NCBI GenBank assembly: GCA_019918135.1
Contig: WBZZ01005657.1
Coordinates: 1-61,165 of the forward strand
Source: Paulinella micropora
Taxonomy: Eukaryota > Cercozoa > Imbricatea > Euglyphida > Paulinellidae
Reading direction: 5' to 3'
Length of the DNA stretch: 61,165 nt
The notes below the pieces were generated by a model. The model searched no databases. It was not told the DNA's origin and worked only from the letters and a program-made list of their open reading frames with translations. Positions 9,224 to 17,676 of this stretch are shown here, one piece after another. A program made the position numbers and the translations under genes. Within the stretch, counting starts at the first letter, position 1. Each line of letters begins with the position of its first letter.

Positions 9224-10651
9224 TTATTGTTTTACCACACATCTGCTAGGATAAATAGAAGCAACTTTGACATATTTCAACCAAGCAGTGATGGCACGAG
9301 AAGCATTATAATCGGCCGCATAACGAAGAGTGACTTCCGCAGTTCGTGAGTTATTAACTGCTAGACCAGATGCTCCAATGTGTGGCGATTGGTTGAGTGT
9401 TTGGATAATAGTAGCAAATCCTCCATTTGTAGCAGTTTCACCAAGTCCAGCAGAATACCAATAGCGAAAGTTTTCAAGAGAAACAGATGAAGACATGTAA
9501 GCATCACGAATACCCATAGTCGCTTGAAGATTGTTAATATACAATTCGGCACATCCTCGTTGAACGGCGGCAAGAGTATCTGTGCTTCCTCCGAGTTCCA
9601 TCTTTTGTTGTGGAGCATACCAATCACCAATACGGCATTGATATTGTTTATAATTCATTCTAGCAGTTCCCAAGTTGTCAATACTAGCATTATCAGAGAG
9701 CACATTTTGAGTTACGATATACAAGCACTGAGCACGAGCAACGGCTTTATTTACTTGAAGATTAAAATCATCAGACGTCCCTGGATTTGATTTTTGATTG
9801 TAATATGTTTCATAAGTGTATGGATGACCATCCTTGCTTCCCATTTGTTCAAGAATATTTCTCTGGACAGCGGGAGCAAGAGAGAATGTTTCCAGCATTA
9901 CAACTGGATTTGATACAGTGTAAGTCAAAGCAGAACCATTAAAACCAACAGGAACTGCTGCACTGGGAGATCCAATAATGGTCAATGCTTCCTGTGGCGG
10001 AGCAAATGTCAAGCGAAGCATCATACCACTAATCAAAGAGGGAGGAATGAGAGTTTCTTCATTAAACACTCCCGAAAAGTAATGAAGAGGAATACAAACT
10101 TTCAAATAATCACCAGTCGCAACACTACCAGCAGTGGGGGTATTGAGCGCAAAATCAGTGACCGATTTGTCTGTAACTCCAGACATAACATCAACACTTT
10201 CTCTCTGTCCTGCCATCTGTGCCTGTCGGCGATAATCAAAAGGATAATGCCACGGGAGAATGTTTCGCACCATCTTGTTCAAATCTTCAATTCGTTCAAG
10301 TTCGCTACCATCCTTACTTTCCAACAAAAATCTCTCAAAAATAGCGGTAGCGGGAGTGTTCTGGAAACCAAGAGCACAAGCAACGGCCTTATTATCTACA
10401 TCAACGGCTACCAACCCGTCGGCCTTAATGTCGAATGTTAAATAACAATTTTTTCCATAAACAAAATCAGTGCTTGCCTGTAATGTAAAAATCATTTCAG
10501 TCCCAGACGAACTAGTGTAAGTCTGCTGGTCGGCGAAGTTCTTCTTAAAGATACTTCCCTGTTCAGTGAGTGCTAGATTTGCTGGCAACTCATACCTGAG
10601 GTTGTTGAGGGTCATCAACTCCTCAGTATTTTTAGAATCCTTTCCTTCCAT
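9224..10651 (-). CDS. Major capsid protein, double jelly roll
   Basis: 475 intact codons. Seen in the sequence: a positively charged amphipathic N-terminus, a first barrel with FTLQASTDFVYGKNCYLTFDI, a WHYPFDYRR stretch, LKVCIPLHYFSGVFNEETLIPPSLISGMMLRL, then a second barrel ending in Arg/Gln. The IPL-x-FSGVFN----lP--l--GMMLRL pattern is typical of PLV MCPs. These form trimers that build the icosahedral shell. Neighbours are the minor capsid protein (downstream) and the packaging ATPase further upstream in the same direction. The length is near that of PLV homologues. It is one of the few long undamaged genes of the element. Confidence 0.9.
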   Translation of the reverse strand: MEGKDSKNTEELMTLNNLRYELPANLALTEQGSIFKKNFADQQTYTSSSGTEMIFTLQASTDFVYGKNCYLTFDIKADGLVAVDVDNKAVACALGFQNTPATAIFERFLLESKDGSELERIEDLNKMVRNILPWHYPFDYRRQAQMAGQRESVDVMSGVTDKSVTDFALNTPTAGSVATGDYLKVCIPLHYFSGVFNEETLIPPSLISGMMLRLTFAPPQEALTIIGSPSAAVPVGFNGSALTYTVSNPVVMLETFSLAPAVQRNILEQMGSKDGHPYTYETYYNQKSNPGTSDDFNLQVNKAVARAQCLYIVTQNVLSDNASIDNLGTARMNYKQYQCRIGDWYAPQQKMELGGSTDTLAAVQRGCAELYINNLQATMGIRDAYMSSSVSLENFRYWYSAGLGETATNGGFATIIQTLNQSPHIGASGLAVNNSRTAEVTLRYAADYNASRAITAWLKYVKVASIYPSRCVVKQ

Positions 10652-10730
10652 TTTTTGTGTGCTTGTAGGATAATGAAATTTGCAATGTTACTATACTAAA
10701 AAAGTAATAGTAGAAATTAAAAATAATTAT

Positions 10731-11278
10731 TTATTCACTTGAAACAGATTGTTTAATAATATCAACTGAATTCTGTATATTGTCAAGTCTCGCATCTTGT
10801 GGTGAAGTCAATTGAAACTCTCTTGCTTCAGCATTCTGAACAGCTTTCTTTAAATAAGCCAAACTGCTAACAGCAGTGTCCAAATCAACAACATCAGCAT
10901 TTTCTTTGTTATCAGAAATGTCTGTATATTGTCAAGTCTCGCATCTTGTGGTGAAGTCAATTGAAACTCTCTTGCTTCAGCATTCTGAACAGCTTTCTTT
11001 AAATAAGCCAAACTGCTAACAGCAGTGTCCAAATCAACAACATCAGCATTTTCTTTGTTATCAGAAATGTCTGTTAATGTGGTTTGAATAGTGCTCTTCT
11101 CGTGTAAGACAAGATCGCCAAATTCAGTTAATGGTTGATTAACTAATGGGGCACCATGACTACTCCACAATTCAAATTGATTCAATTGTAACCCATCACT
11201 CGCGGGTCGGTTTCCTTCGTTAAGTTTGTTAATAAACTCGTTAGACAATCTATTGGAGGCATGTGTGTTTTTAATCAT
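10731..11278 (-). pseudogene. Small virion-type protein with C-terminus changed by a 149-bp duplication
   Basis: The current ORF is 10850-11278 (142 codons, start MIKNTHASNRLSNEF). Residues 60-119 are helical and acidic, then the frame shifts into a hydrophobic tail. The cause is an exact-looking tandem duplication of 149 bases (10772-10920 and 10921-11069), which is not a multiple of three. If the second copy is ignored, the frame runs on for 18 more codons to TAA at 10731-10733. The gene sits between MCP and a basic protein in the leftward capsid block. No family recognised. Confidence 0.7.
10772..11069. repeat. 149-bp tandem duplication
   Basis: Two adjacent copies (10772-10920, 10921-11069) appear identical by eye. 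They lie inside a viral gene and shift its reading frame. It is either a very recent event or an assembly artefact. Confidence 0.9.
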
Positions 11279-11302
11279 TATATAATAATTATAATTATTT
11301 TA

Positions 11303-11897
11303 TCAATTACCATTAATTATTTTTTTCATAATTTGTAAATTCTTGTGTGTAATTCTTTCTTCTTTCATTTTCTTTAAATCTGCTATGGCTTGATTTACAT
11401 CAATGTCATTAGTTTCAGTAACTTTTTTAGTTTGTGGTGGAGTTTCCTTAGAAGCATCCTCTATTGCTTCTATCTTACTTGCTGGTGTTGTAGTAGTTTG
11501 TTTTGGCACAGAAACAGGAGTGGGATTAACAGATTTTGGTAAGGATTGTTCAACCTTAGGTGCTGGAGACATTTCAACAGGTTTCGCATTTGATTCAGGA
11601 GATGAATTATTTGCTGATTCTATGTCTGGTGCTTTTCTTTTCAATGCTTCATCTGGCACTTGATCTGGCTGTCCGCTGGCGATAGGTTGTTCATTTTTCT
11701 TACTTACTTTGCTTACTTTTGGTTTTAATTGACACTTAATCTTACCACTCTTAATATCCGCTTCTATCTTCCTTACTGCTAAGTATTCGGGCGATCCCTT
11801 ACGAATTGTTACGAATTTCCCTTGTGCATTTTGTTTATGCCAAAGTGCGATCGCTTGATGATAGCAAGTTTTGTATTAATTTAGTTGATTCCGCCAT
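11303..11897 (-). pseudogene. Basic DNA-binding-like protein with Pro/Thr linker, one frameshift
   Basis: From ATG 11897 (MAESTKLIQN) a frame change near 11860 leads into a segment with ALWHKQNAQGKFVTIRKGS and PEYLAVRKIEAD, then a Lys-rich stretch. A Pro/Thr/Ser-rich linker follows, and a charged helix ends at 11303. The annotated-length ORF without the upstream part would be only 118 codons from a GTG. The Trp/Lys-rich KGS-P-Y-AV core looks like a small viral DNA-binding domain, but I cannot name it. It sits between the ATPase and the capsid genes. TATAATATATGAC precedes the ATG. Confidence 0.6.
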
Positions 11898-11936
11898 GTC
11901 ATATATTATAGCGGAAAAAAAACATTTAATTTAATT

Positions 11937-12839
11937 TTACAAGTTCGTCATATCTCTATCCTTATTAAGCCGTAATATAGTAGAGAAATTCTTTCTAAAC
12001 TGGGTTGTTCTATCACTAGCAGTATTGTTAATTGCTAGGAATGAATAAGGTTCTGCCGTAGCATATTTAACCATATTGTAAAATTCTTTTTTAGTGAGAA
12101 AAGGACTTTCATATTCATCGGCTAGTCTGTCAAGTTCGCTTCTCCTTACTCCATTAAAAATAATCATCCAATGACAATTGATTCTTATTCTTCGTGGAAG
12201 TTGTGTATAACTCTGAGTTGCTACCCACACTGACACTTTAGCATGTGTTGAAGCAAAAAACAACTCAGTAAGCACTTCTGATTTAAGAAAAGTTTTACTC
12301 TGTGCTATGTCATCTAATAACAATAATATTTTTGGTGCTTTCTTAAACCCATTAGTTTAAATCAGTTCTTTTTGTTTAGTCAATATTTCTCTCATTAATT
12401 CAGGCTTATCCTCTTTGATTATGTCTTCTTTTTTTAACTTGAGAGTGTCTTCTAAAATAGGGCACGGACTTAAGCAAAAGACGACTATTCTATCATAAAA
12501 TCCTTTCAACATGTTCTTTTTGGCGAGTAGATTACAAATCATGACTGATTTACCTCCACCAGTGCTCGCACATATAACCATAGTCCCCATTGCTGGTAAT
12601 ATTCCTTCTTTGTGAATAGGAAGCAATTCAACACCGTCTCTTTGTGTTTTAATTGGTTGTATTTCCAAGTCATTCTTAAATTTAGGCGGTTTTTTGCTAT
12701 CTAACTCTGTTATTACTGGCCTGTCAACAGTAAAGTCCTCGTGTGCTTTTTCTATGTTGGTCTTCTCCAGATTCTGCTTCAAAAGTGTTTTTCGTGGCAA
12801 CTTGTTAGCTATTAATCCTTTATGTATAGATCTAGGCAT
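11937..12839 (-). pseudogene. Genome-packaging ATPase (A32/FtsK-HerA type), interrupted by one TAA
   Basis: One frame from ATG 12839 to TAA 11937, broken only by an in-frame TAA at 12357-12359. Walker A is ASTGGGKSVM (residues 91-100) before the stop. Walker B is ILLLLDD just after it (about residues 171-177). A later ATQS motif (sensor-like, VWVATQSYTQLPRR) and an N-terminal basic arm fit the family. The enzyme would pump viral DNA into the capsid. Because the two Walker motifs are on either side of the stop, neither half can work alone, so this copy is inactive unless the stop is read through or is an error. ATAATATAG lies 8-16 bases before the start. Confidence 0.85.
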
Positions 12840-12859
12840 GTCTTACTATATTATGGGTT

Positions 12860-14127
12860 TTAAAAATAGTTTGGATTATATCTATAATTATCATATTCGG
12901 CACCAAATGGTTGGGGTGGTGAAGCATAATTATAGAAATAAGGAGAGTAAGGACTACCAAAAGCATAATTGCTTGGAGGATTGACAAGCGGTTTAAAATC
13001 CTTCCTCTCTGGACGAGTTTGAACTTGTCGCGGAATTTCAGCAGGAAAGTTTCTAGTCAGTTTTCCTTTCATTTTTGGAAACTCTCTTTTTTCTTTTACT
13101 CTAGTCTGAATGACTGCTCTATTGTATTTATTCAACATAAAGTGATTATTTGTGTTGCTATAAAGTGTGTTGTTTAGTGATTCAAAATCATTCTTGGTCT
13201 CTAGCATACGATCGCGTCTTTGTTCATTACCTTTAATAACTGGGTTGGTTTGCGAAGTGCCGATACCTCCATTTTGGTCGCTTGGCATTAGAAAACGAAT
13301 AAGTGCTAATAAGTCTTCTCTTTCATCAGCAGGAGGTTTCCCCATAATCTTATCAACCAATCGGTCAATACTTCTCATACTATCAACCATAACTTGATTT
13401 GGTGTTGTTGCTGGATCTGGATCTTCTTTTACATTATTCTGTGGCGGTTGAACGGGTTCCTCTACAAATGCTGGTGTTAGTTGAGGTTGAGGTTGAGGTT
13501 GTGGTACTGGTACTGGTGCTGGTGTTGGCTCAGGCATTGGTTTTGGTTCAGGTTTCGGTTCAGGTTTCGGCAGGAGCAGGTGTTAGACCTTTAGGTGTAG
13601 CCTTTTCAAATTCAGAATCCTTCAATTCTAAATCTTCTAATTGCTTCATTTTTTCTGGTGTCAATTTACCCCTCACTTCTTCATAAATTCTCTTATCTAA
13701 TACATCATCTACCTCTGCTATATCTGACTTACTAGCCCCTTTGTTTAATGCTTCAGGTGCTTTACTTGGGCAGTTTTATCTTGGAGTATATCCAAGTTAT
13801 TACCAAGTCCGATTGGATCCATAGGTGCTACTACCATTTCTGTTTGATTTAGTGTGGGCTAACCTCAACAATTATTTCCTTCTCTATATCTGCTGAAGTA
13901 TTGTTTTTATTCATTGTATTTATTTTTTCTATAAAATTATTTATTGTAGTCTCATTTGCTGGTGCGATAAGAGAATATCCTTTCACACCATCCGCTTTTT
14001 CTTCCGACTTTACCATTTGATTAAACGAATTTACCAATTTTTCATATTGTTTGCTAAATGTAGCAGGATCGGCTATTTTATTTACTTTAAATGTCGCATC
14101 CTTGTCAAAACCGCCCACATTATTCAT
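12860..14127 (-). pseudogene. Pro-rich structural-type protein split by frameshifts
   Basis: ORFs 13849-14127 and 12860-13537 plus two short open stretches between them (about 13760-13850 and 13575-13755) read as one protein of about 420 residues in changing frames. Shifts lie near 13855, 13775 (CCC) and 13570. The order is: an Asn/Lys-rich N-terminus (MNNVGGFDKDATFKV), an acidic helical middle, a Pro/Glu/Gln/Thr-rich linker with PEPKPEP and PQPQPQPQ, and a C-terminal Tyr/Asn/Pro-rich tail (YSPYFYNYASPP). The start overlaps the stop of the PLA2-like gene in ATGA. No family recognised. The composition and position in the capsid block suggest a virion or scaffolding protein. Confidence 0.6.
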
Positions 14128-15149
14128 GACACCATCATAGAATTTAATGTTTGATCTACATTGTATATAAAAGCATCGTATTTCGCATCTGGAGGAGTGA
14201 TTTTGATAGTTTTCCAGAATTTCATAGCATCTAAGTATGACACTCCACTACGAGCCCGCCCCTGTGCTTGTAATGCCATTTTAGATACATCTGCTTTTGA
14301 AAGCATTGAATTGTAATTGTCAGAAATAGTTTTAGCAACTTCTTCACTCGCCAATCCATTACTTGTTAAATACTCTGTTATATTAGTAATTCTTTCAAAG
14401 TATCGTTGGTCGGCGAAGTTTTGGACATTTTTATCACCAGTAGCATACAATAGATCATGTTCAAAAGCGATCAAATCCAGAGTGTCTGCTGGTAAAATGT
14501 AAGGAAACTTACCACGAGTCCTATCTTCTAATTGGAGGCGACTTTCTACTCGTGTAGCTGGGCCATTATAATTACTTCCATCAGTATGAAATCGTTCTTC
14601 TTCCAATTTAATAACAGCATCTGGTTGAGCAGTCCATATGTTATATGTGTGCTTTAGAAATTCCCAAAAAGCAACTACTGCCATAGTTTCAACACTTCCT
14701 TTAAATGTATTCCATGCGAACAATGTTGATGCTTGTATGCCTACTCTTCTAAACATATCCCAAAACACATAATCGCCAATTCTTTGCTGTCCCACCGCCA
14801 TTAAACGAGGGTTAGGCGGAGGTAACTCTGCTGGTGCTTCGTTTCTTGCTAATGCTTCTAATGCTCTTCTGAAAGACTCCGCACCAGGTCTTCCCATCAC
14901 CGCATCAGTCATAGCACGAATTTGAGGATGATTAGCAGTAATAGTTAATAGGCGATTCCATACCAATCTGCTCACACTATAACGGCCCATCCTTGTAGCG
15001 GTATCCAGTATTCTACTTAATCTAGGACTCATAATTATATCTTGAATACTTTTAACAATAGCATCTACAAGTCTTGTCGTATCTCTCTGATTACCTGTTA
15101 ATCTTGGCATAAGTGTTTTGTGTTCCTCCCCTATCTTTGCCTCAATCAA
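14124..15149 (-). CDS. PLA2-like capsid-associated protein
   Basis: 341 codons open. A plausible ATG start is MPRLTGN about 13 residues in. Residues 194-199 (YNGPAT) and 231-235 (HDLLY), with PADTLDLIAFE between them, match the calcium-loop YxGPGx and catalytic His-Asp (HDxxY) motifs of the parvovirus-type phospholipase A2 fold. In parvoviruses this domain breaches the endosomal membrane during entry. Here a capsid-linked role is inferred from its place among virion genes. The loop Gly is Ala in this copy (GPA). The upstream ORF 15189-15542 is in the same frame with a single TAA between them, so a longer protein is possible. Confidence 0.65.
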   Translation of the reverse strand: MIEAKIGEEHKTLMPRLTGNQRDTTRLVDAIVKSIQDIIMSPRLSRILDTATRMGRYSVSRLVWNRLLTITANHPQIRAMTDAVMGRPGAESFRRALEALARNEAPAELPPPNPRLMAVGQQRIGDYVFWDMFRRVGIQASTLFAWNTFKGSVETMAVVAFWEFLKHTYNIWTAQPDAVIKLEEERFHTDGSNYNGPATRVESRLQLEDRTRGKFPYILPADTLDLIAFEHDLLYATGDKNVQNFADQRYFERITNITEYLTSNGLASEEVAKTISDNYNSMLSKADVSKMALQAQGRARSGVSYLDAMKFWKTIKITPPDAKYDAFIYNVDQTLNSMMVS

Positions 15150-15188
15150 AGCATTCTCTGGGTTTTTCTGTTCATATTCTAATCTGCT

Positions 15189-15542
15189 TTATTCCCATTC
15201 TTTTAAGTCCCGTGCCTGCCATTGTTTGTTTTCCCTCTTCGCTACTACTTTTATTTCATTTCTACCTTTTTCCAATAAATATGTTAGCCCCTTACGAGTG
15301 AGTTTAACAAGTGTTTTTTTTTCTTCTTCGGTATATCCCCAAAGGTTCGTTAATCGCTCTATATCTCTATTCATTTGCTCAATATCTCTATTCATAAGCT
15401 CAATATTCCACCTATCAATACCACTTGCTTCAATAGCAAGTCTATTTACTTGTTCTTCTATGGAAGCACTACCATATTTTGCTTCAAATTCTTCAATGTC
15501 CATTTCATCTATGAGATGTTCCTTTAATTCATTCAAATTCAT
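15189..15542 (-). CDS. Acidic helical protein, in frame with the PLA2-like ORF
   Basis: 117 codons from ATG 15542 to TAA 15189-15191. The middle shows NIELMNRDIEQMNRDIERL, a short coiled-coil-like repeat, and the end is Lys/Arg-rich. The ATG overlaps the stop of the preceding small ORF (GTATGA). Beyond its TAA the same frame continues for 13 sense codons into the 14124-15149 ORF, so it may be the N-terminal part of that protein. No family recognised. Confidence 0.55.
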   Translation of the reverse strand: MNLNELKEHLIDEMDIEEFEAKYGSASIEEQVNRLAIEASGIDRWNIELMNRDIEQMNRDIERLTNLWGYTEEEKKTLVKLTRKGLTYLLEKGRNEIKVVAKRENKQWQARDLKEWE

Positions 15543-15785
15543 ACTGTAGTATTTTTTGATACTAAATTCTGGTTCAATGTTTCAATCTTGTCTTTTAATT
15601 TTTCTATCGTTGGATCATCGTCTGCTACTTCGTTTGTTAGAGCATCTAATATTCTATCTGCCCTCTTTAATTCATTGGCCTTTGCCGTAATAAATTCTTT
15701 GGACTGACCCTTATGTTCTCGTCTGGCTTGATTGTAATAATCAATCCATTTTTTTCTTGAAACGATATTTTTTATATCTGCTATA
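15540..15785 (-). CDS. Small coiled-coil protein, start unclear
   Basis: The minus-strand frame ending at TGA 15540-15542 is open for about 80 codons: a WIDYYNQARREHKG stretch followed by a charged helix (IEKLKDKIETLNQNL). No in-frame ATG is visible before the divergent neighbour, so either an indel hides the start or a non-ATG start is used. It overlaps the next gene by the four bases ATGA. The function is unknown. Confidence 0.45.
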
Positions 15786-15813
15786 ATATACCTTATATTA
15801 TACGTAATATAGT

Positions 15814-16035
15814 ATGAAAAATAAAAAGGAAAAAACCAAAGACGAGGAGCAACTGGAGGAACTAGAACGGCTAGGGAAGGAAATTGACTAAATCCGCATC
15901 ACTCAGAACTTAGTGAATAGAAACCCTAACATTTTTAGAAAACCTGAAAATATCCTTTACCGCTTACCGCTATCAGATAAGCAACGAGAAGCGATTTATA
16001 ATAATATAATTAAAGAGGAAGGTAAAGCGGGCTAA
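15814..16035 (+). pseudogene. Small charged protein with an in-frame TAA
   Basis: ATG 15814 opens 25 codons (MKNKKEKTKDEEQLEELERL...) to TAA at 15889-15891. The same frame then continues without Met for 47 codons (NLVNRNPNIFRKPENILYRLP...) to TAA 16033-16035. The two parts together look like one basic/acidic viral protein. ACGTAATATAG precedes the start, and the DUF5754 gene begins 8 bases after the stop. No family recognised. Confidence 0.5.
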
Positions 16036-16042
16036 ATATATA

Positions 16043-16306
16043 ATGGGACTAAGAGAGAAAGCCTTGTCATTAGGAGCGACAGACTTCAGCGAGAGTAAAG
16101 TGAAAGGAAAAAAGTATTATGTAATCTACAACGGCCGTCGTATCAACTTTGGAGCATCTGGTTATTCAGATTATACCAAACATCAAGACGAAGCCAGACG
16201 GGAAAGTTATCGTGCCAGACATCAAGCAATTAAAACAAAGGATGGAAAGCCCGCATATTTAAACAAAAATCAGCCAGCCTACTGGGCTTATCACTTACTT
16301 TGGTAA
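16043..16306 (+). CDS. DUF5754-like small protein
   Basis: 87 intact codons with the pattern I know from NCLDV, virophage and PLV small proteins: YYVIYNGRRINFGASGYSDY, then HQDEARRESYRARHQ, and a PAYLNKNQPAYWAYHLLW end. The family role is unknown. It is common near structural genes. The ATG is preceded by TAAATATATA. Recognised from memory of the motif pattern; a profile search would settle it. Confidence 0.8.
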   Translation: MGLREKALSLGATDFSESKVKGKKYYVIYNGRRINFGASGYSDYTKHQDEARRESYRARHQAIKTKDGKPAYLNKNQPAYWAYHLLW

Positions 16307-16325
16307 ATTATAGATATTATAATAT

Positions 16326-16577
16326 ATGTTATTGATATTGCTTTTCGTGTGCTCTGTGTTAGGTCGGTCAGCCTGCGACTTTTACTCACGGGTCAGTGAG
16401 AAAAAAAATGAGAGTTGTGCTTATTGTATAAAGCAAGGGGTAGATACAGGGTTTAAGTGTGTTTTTATAAATAACGGAAATAATATGTGTCGTAGTTTTG
16501 ATGAGGCACTGCCCTTAATGTGTGCGGGTGATAATAGATGGTATATGACGCATATATATGAATGTAATTCTATTTAA
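16326..16577 (+). CDS. Secreted cysteine-rich small protein, PSI-like
   Basis: 83 codons from ATG 16326, which sits in TATTATAATATATG. Residues 1-13 (MLLILLFVCSVLG) form a clear signal peptide. The mature part is about 70 residues with seven cysteines. The spacing around ACDFY, ESCAYC, FKC, MCRS, LMC and ECNSI recalls the plexin-semaphorin-integrin (PSI) cysteine pattern, though this is weak. A secreted disulfide-rich protein is unusual in a PLV and may be host-derived. It might act on the host surface or at virion release, but nothing in the sequence shows which. Confidence 0.6.
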   Translation: MLLILLFVCSVLGRSACDFYSRVSEKKNESCAYCIKQGVDTGFKCVFINNGNNMCRSFDEALPLMCAGDNRWYMTHIYECNSI

Positions 16578-16614
16578 AAATAATGATACATAATAATAAC
16601 AAAGGATAGACAAT

Positions 16615-17334
16615 ATGCCACGGGTTGGAGATTGTGAGAAAGGTAAAATTTATGCGATTAGGTCATACAAGACTGATTTAATTTATGTTGGTGCAACAAC
16701 TCAAACATTAGCTCAGCGAATGGGAAGACATAGACAAAATTATAAGAACATCTATCGGGAACCGAAGTGAAAGGAAAAGGGCTATATTCAAGCTTTGAAA
16801 TATTAAAACTTGGTGATGCTTATATTGAGTTGTTAGAAGACTGTCCGTGCGATAATGTTAATCAATTACTTCGCAAGGAGGGAATGGATTAGAAATAGCA
16901 ACTGTGTAAATAAAATACTTTCTGGTAGGACCAAGCAGGAGTATGTAGAAGACAATAAAGTGCGGGTAGCTGAAAGAACAAAACAATATAGAGAACAAAA
17001 CAAGAACAAAATAGCTCAATTGAACAAAGAATGGAATGAACGAAACAAAGAATATGTGTCTCAAAAGAAAAAAGAGTATAGAGAAGAAAATAAGGAACAT
17101 CTTAAATTTGCGAATAAGATTTGGAGAGAAGATAATAAAGAATATATTACACTAAAACAGAAAGAATATTATGAAAAAAATAAAGAAATTCTTCTTGAAA
17201 AAAATAGAACCCGTGCTTCCGCAACAATTGAATGTGAATGTGGAAGACGTATTAGGAATGACAGCATACAGAAACATAGAATAAGTCAAATCCACTACGA
17301 CAATATGGTCGGTTTATCCGCCTTTGGTCTTTAA
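16615..17334 (+). pseudogene. GIY-YIG endonuclease with Lys/Glu-rich repeats and zinc tail, frameshifted
   Basis: From ATG 16615, GKIYAIRS and LIYVGATTQTLAQRMGRH form the GIY-YIG core (IYA...YVG, catalytic Arg in QRM). Frame changes near 16765 and 16870 lead through a stretch with ELLEDCPCDNVNQLL into RREWIRNSNCVNK and GRTKQEY. The last ORF (16855-17334) then has Glu-Asn-Lys-rich repeats of about 15 residues (YREENKEH, WREDNKEY, YYEKNKE) and a CECGRR...H...H zinc tail. Such nucleases are common in giant viruses and PLVs and may act in homing or recombination. The catalytic domain is broken in this copy as assembled. Confidence 0.75.
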
Positions 17335-17335
17335 A

Positions 17336-17676
17336 TTACTTCTTGCTAGAAGATGGGCTAGGAAGCACAATCCCTATTAATAAACTTATGAGCCCGACAT
17401 AAATGTTTCCAGTTTCACAACTGACATTCGTGTCAGACAGCCTCACGATACAAAGGGTGATGATGGCGATAATGATGCCCATTTGAAATAAGTATTTGAT
17501 AAGACGGCTGTCGGTTTTTCGCTTAGACATACAACAATCCCAGTTGTCTTCGTATTCGTGGTCTAATTTTTTTCTTCCTGCTTAATTTGGACATCTAGCA
17601 CACGATTCTTCAACTCTGGTGTCAGTTCGCCTCCATCTACTTCTATGACGGGTGCTGGATGTAATCTAGGGGGCAT
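17336..17676 (-). pseudogene. Small membrane protein with two predicted TM helices, one frameshift
   Basis: ATG 17676 (MPPRLHPAPVIEVDGG) overlaps the end of the fibre gene. A run of seven A near 17572 shifts the frame, after which LDHEYEDNWDCCMSKRK leads into two hydrophobic helices (MGIIIAIITLCIV and IYVGLISLLIGIVL) and a Ser/Lys tail. The last 64 codons alone are open from 17530. Small membrane proteins are common in PLVs and might serve in an inner membrane or in release. The role is inferred only. Confidence 0.6.

Noticed and set aside
6873..16035. TAA/TAG reassigned to Gln as the genetic code of the organism or virus
   Set aside because: Intact PLV genes (major capsid, minor capsid, helicase, DUF5754) end at TAA, with clearly non-coding or overlapping DNA beyond, so TAA works as stop.
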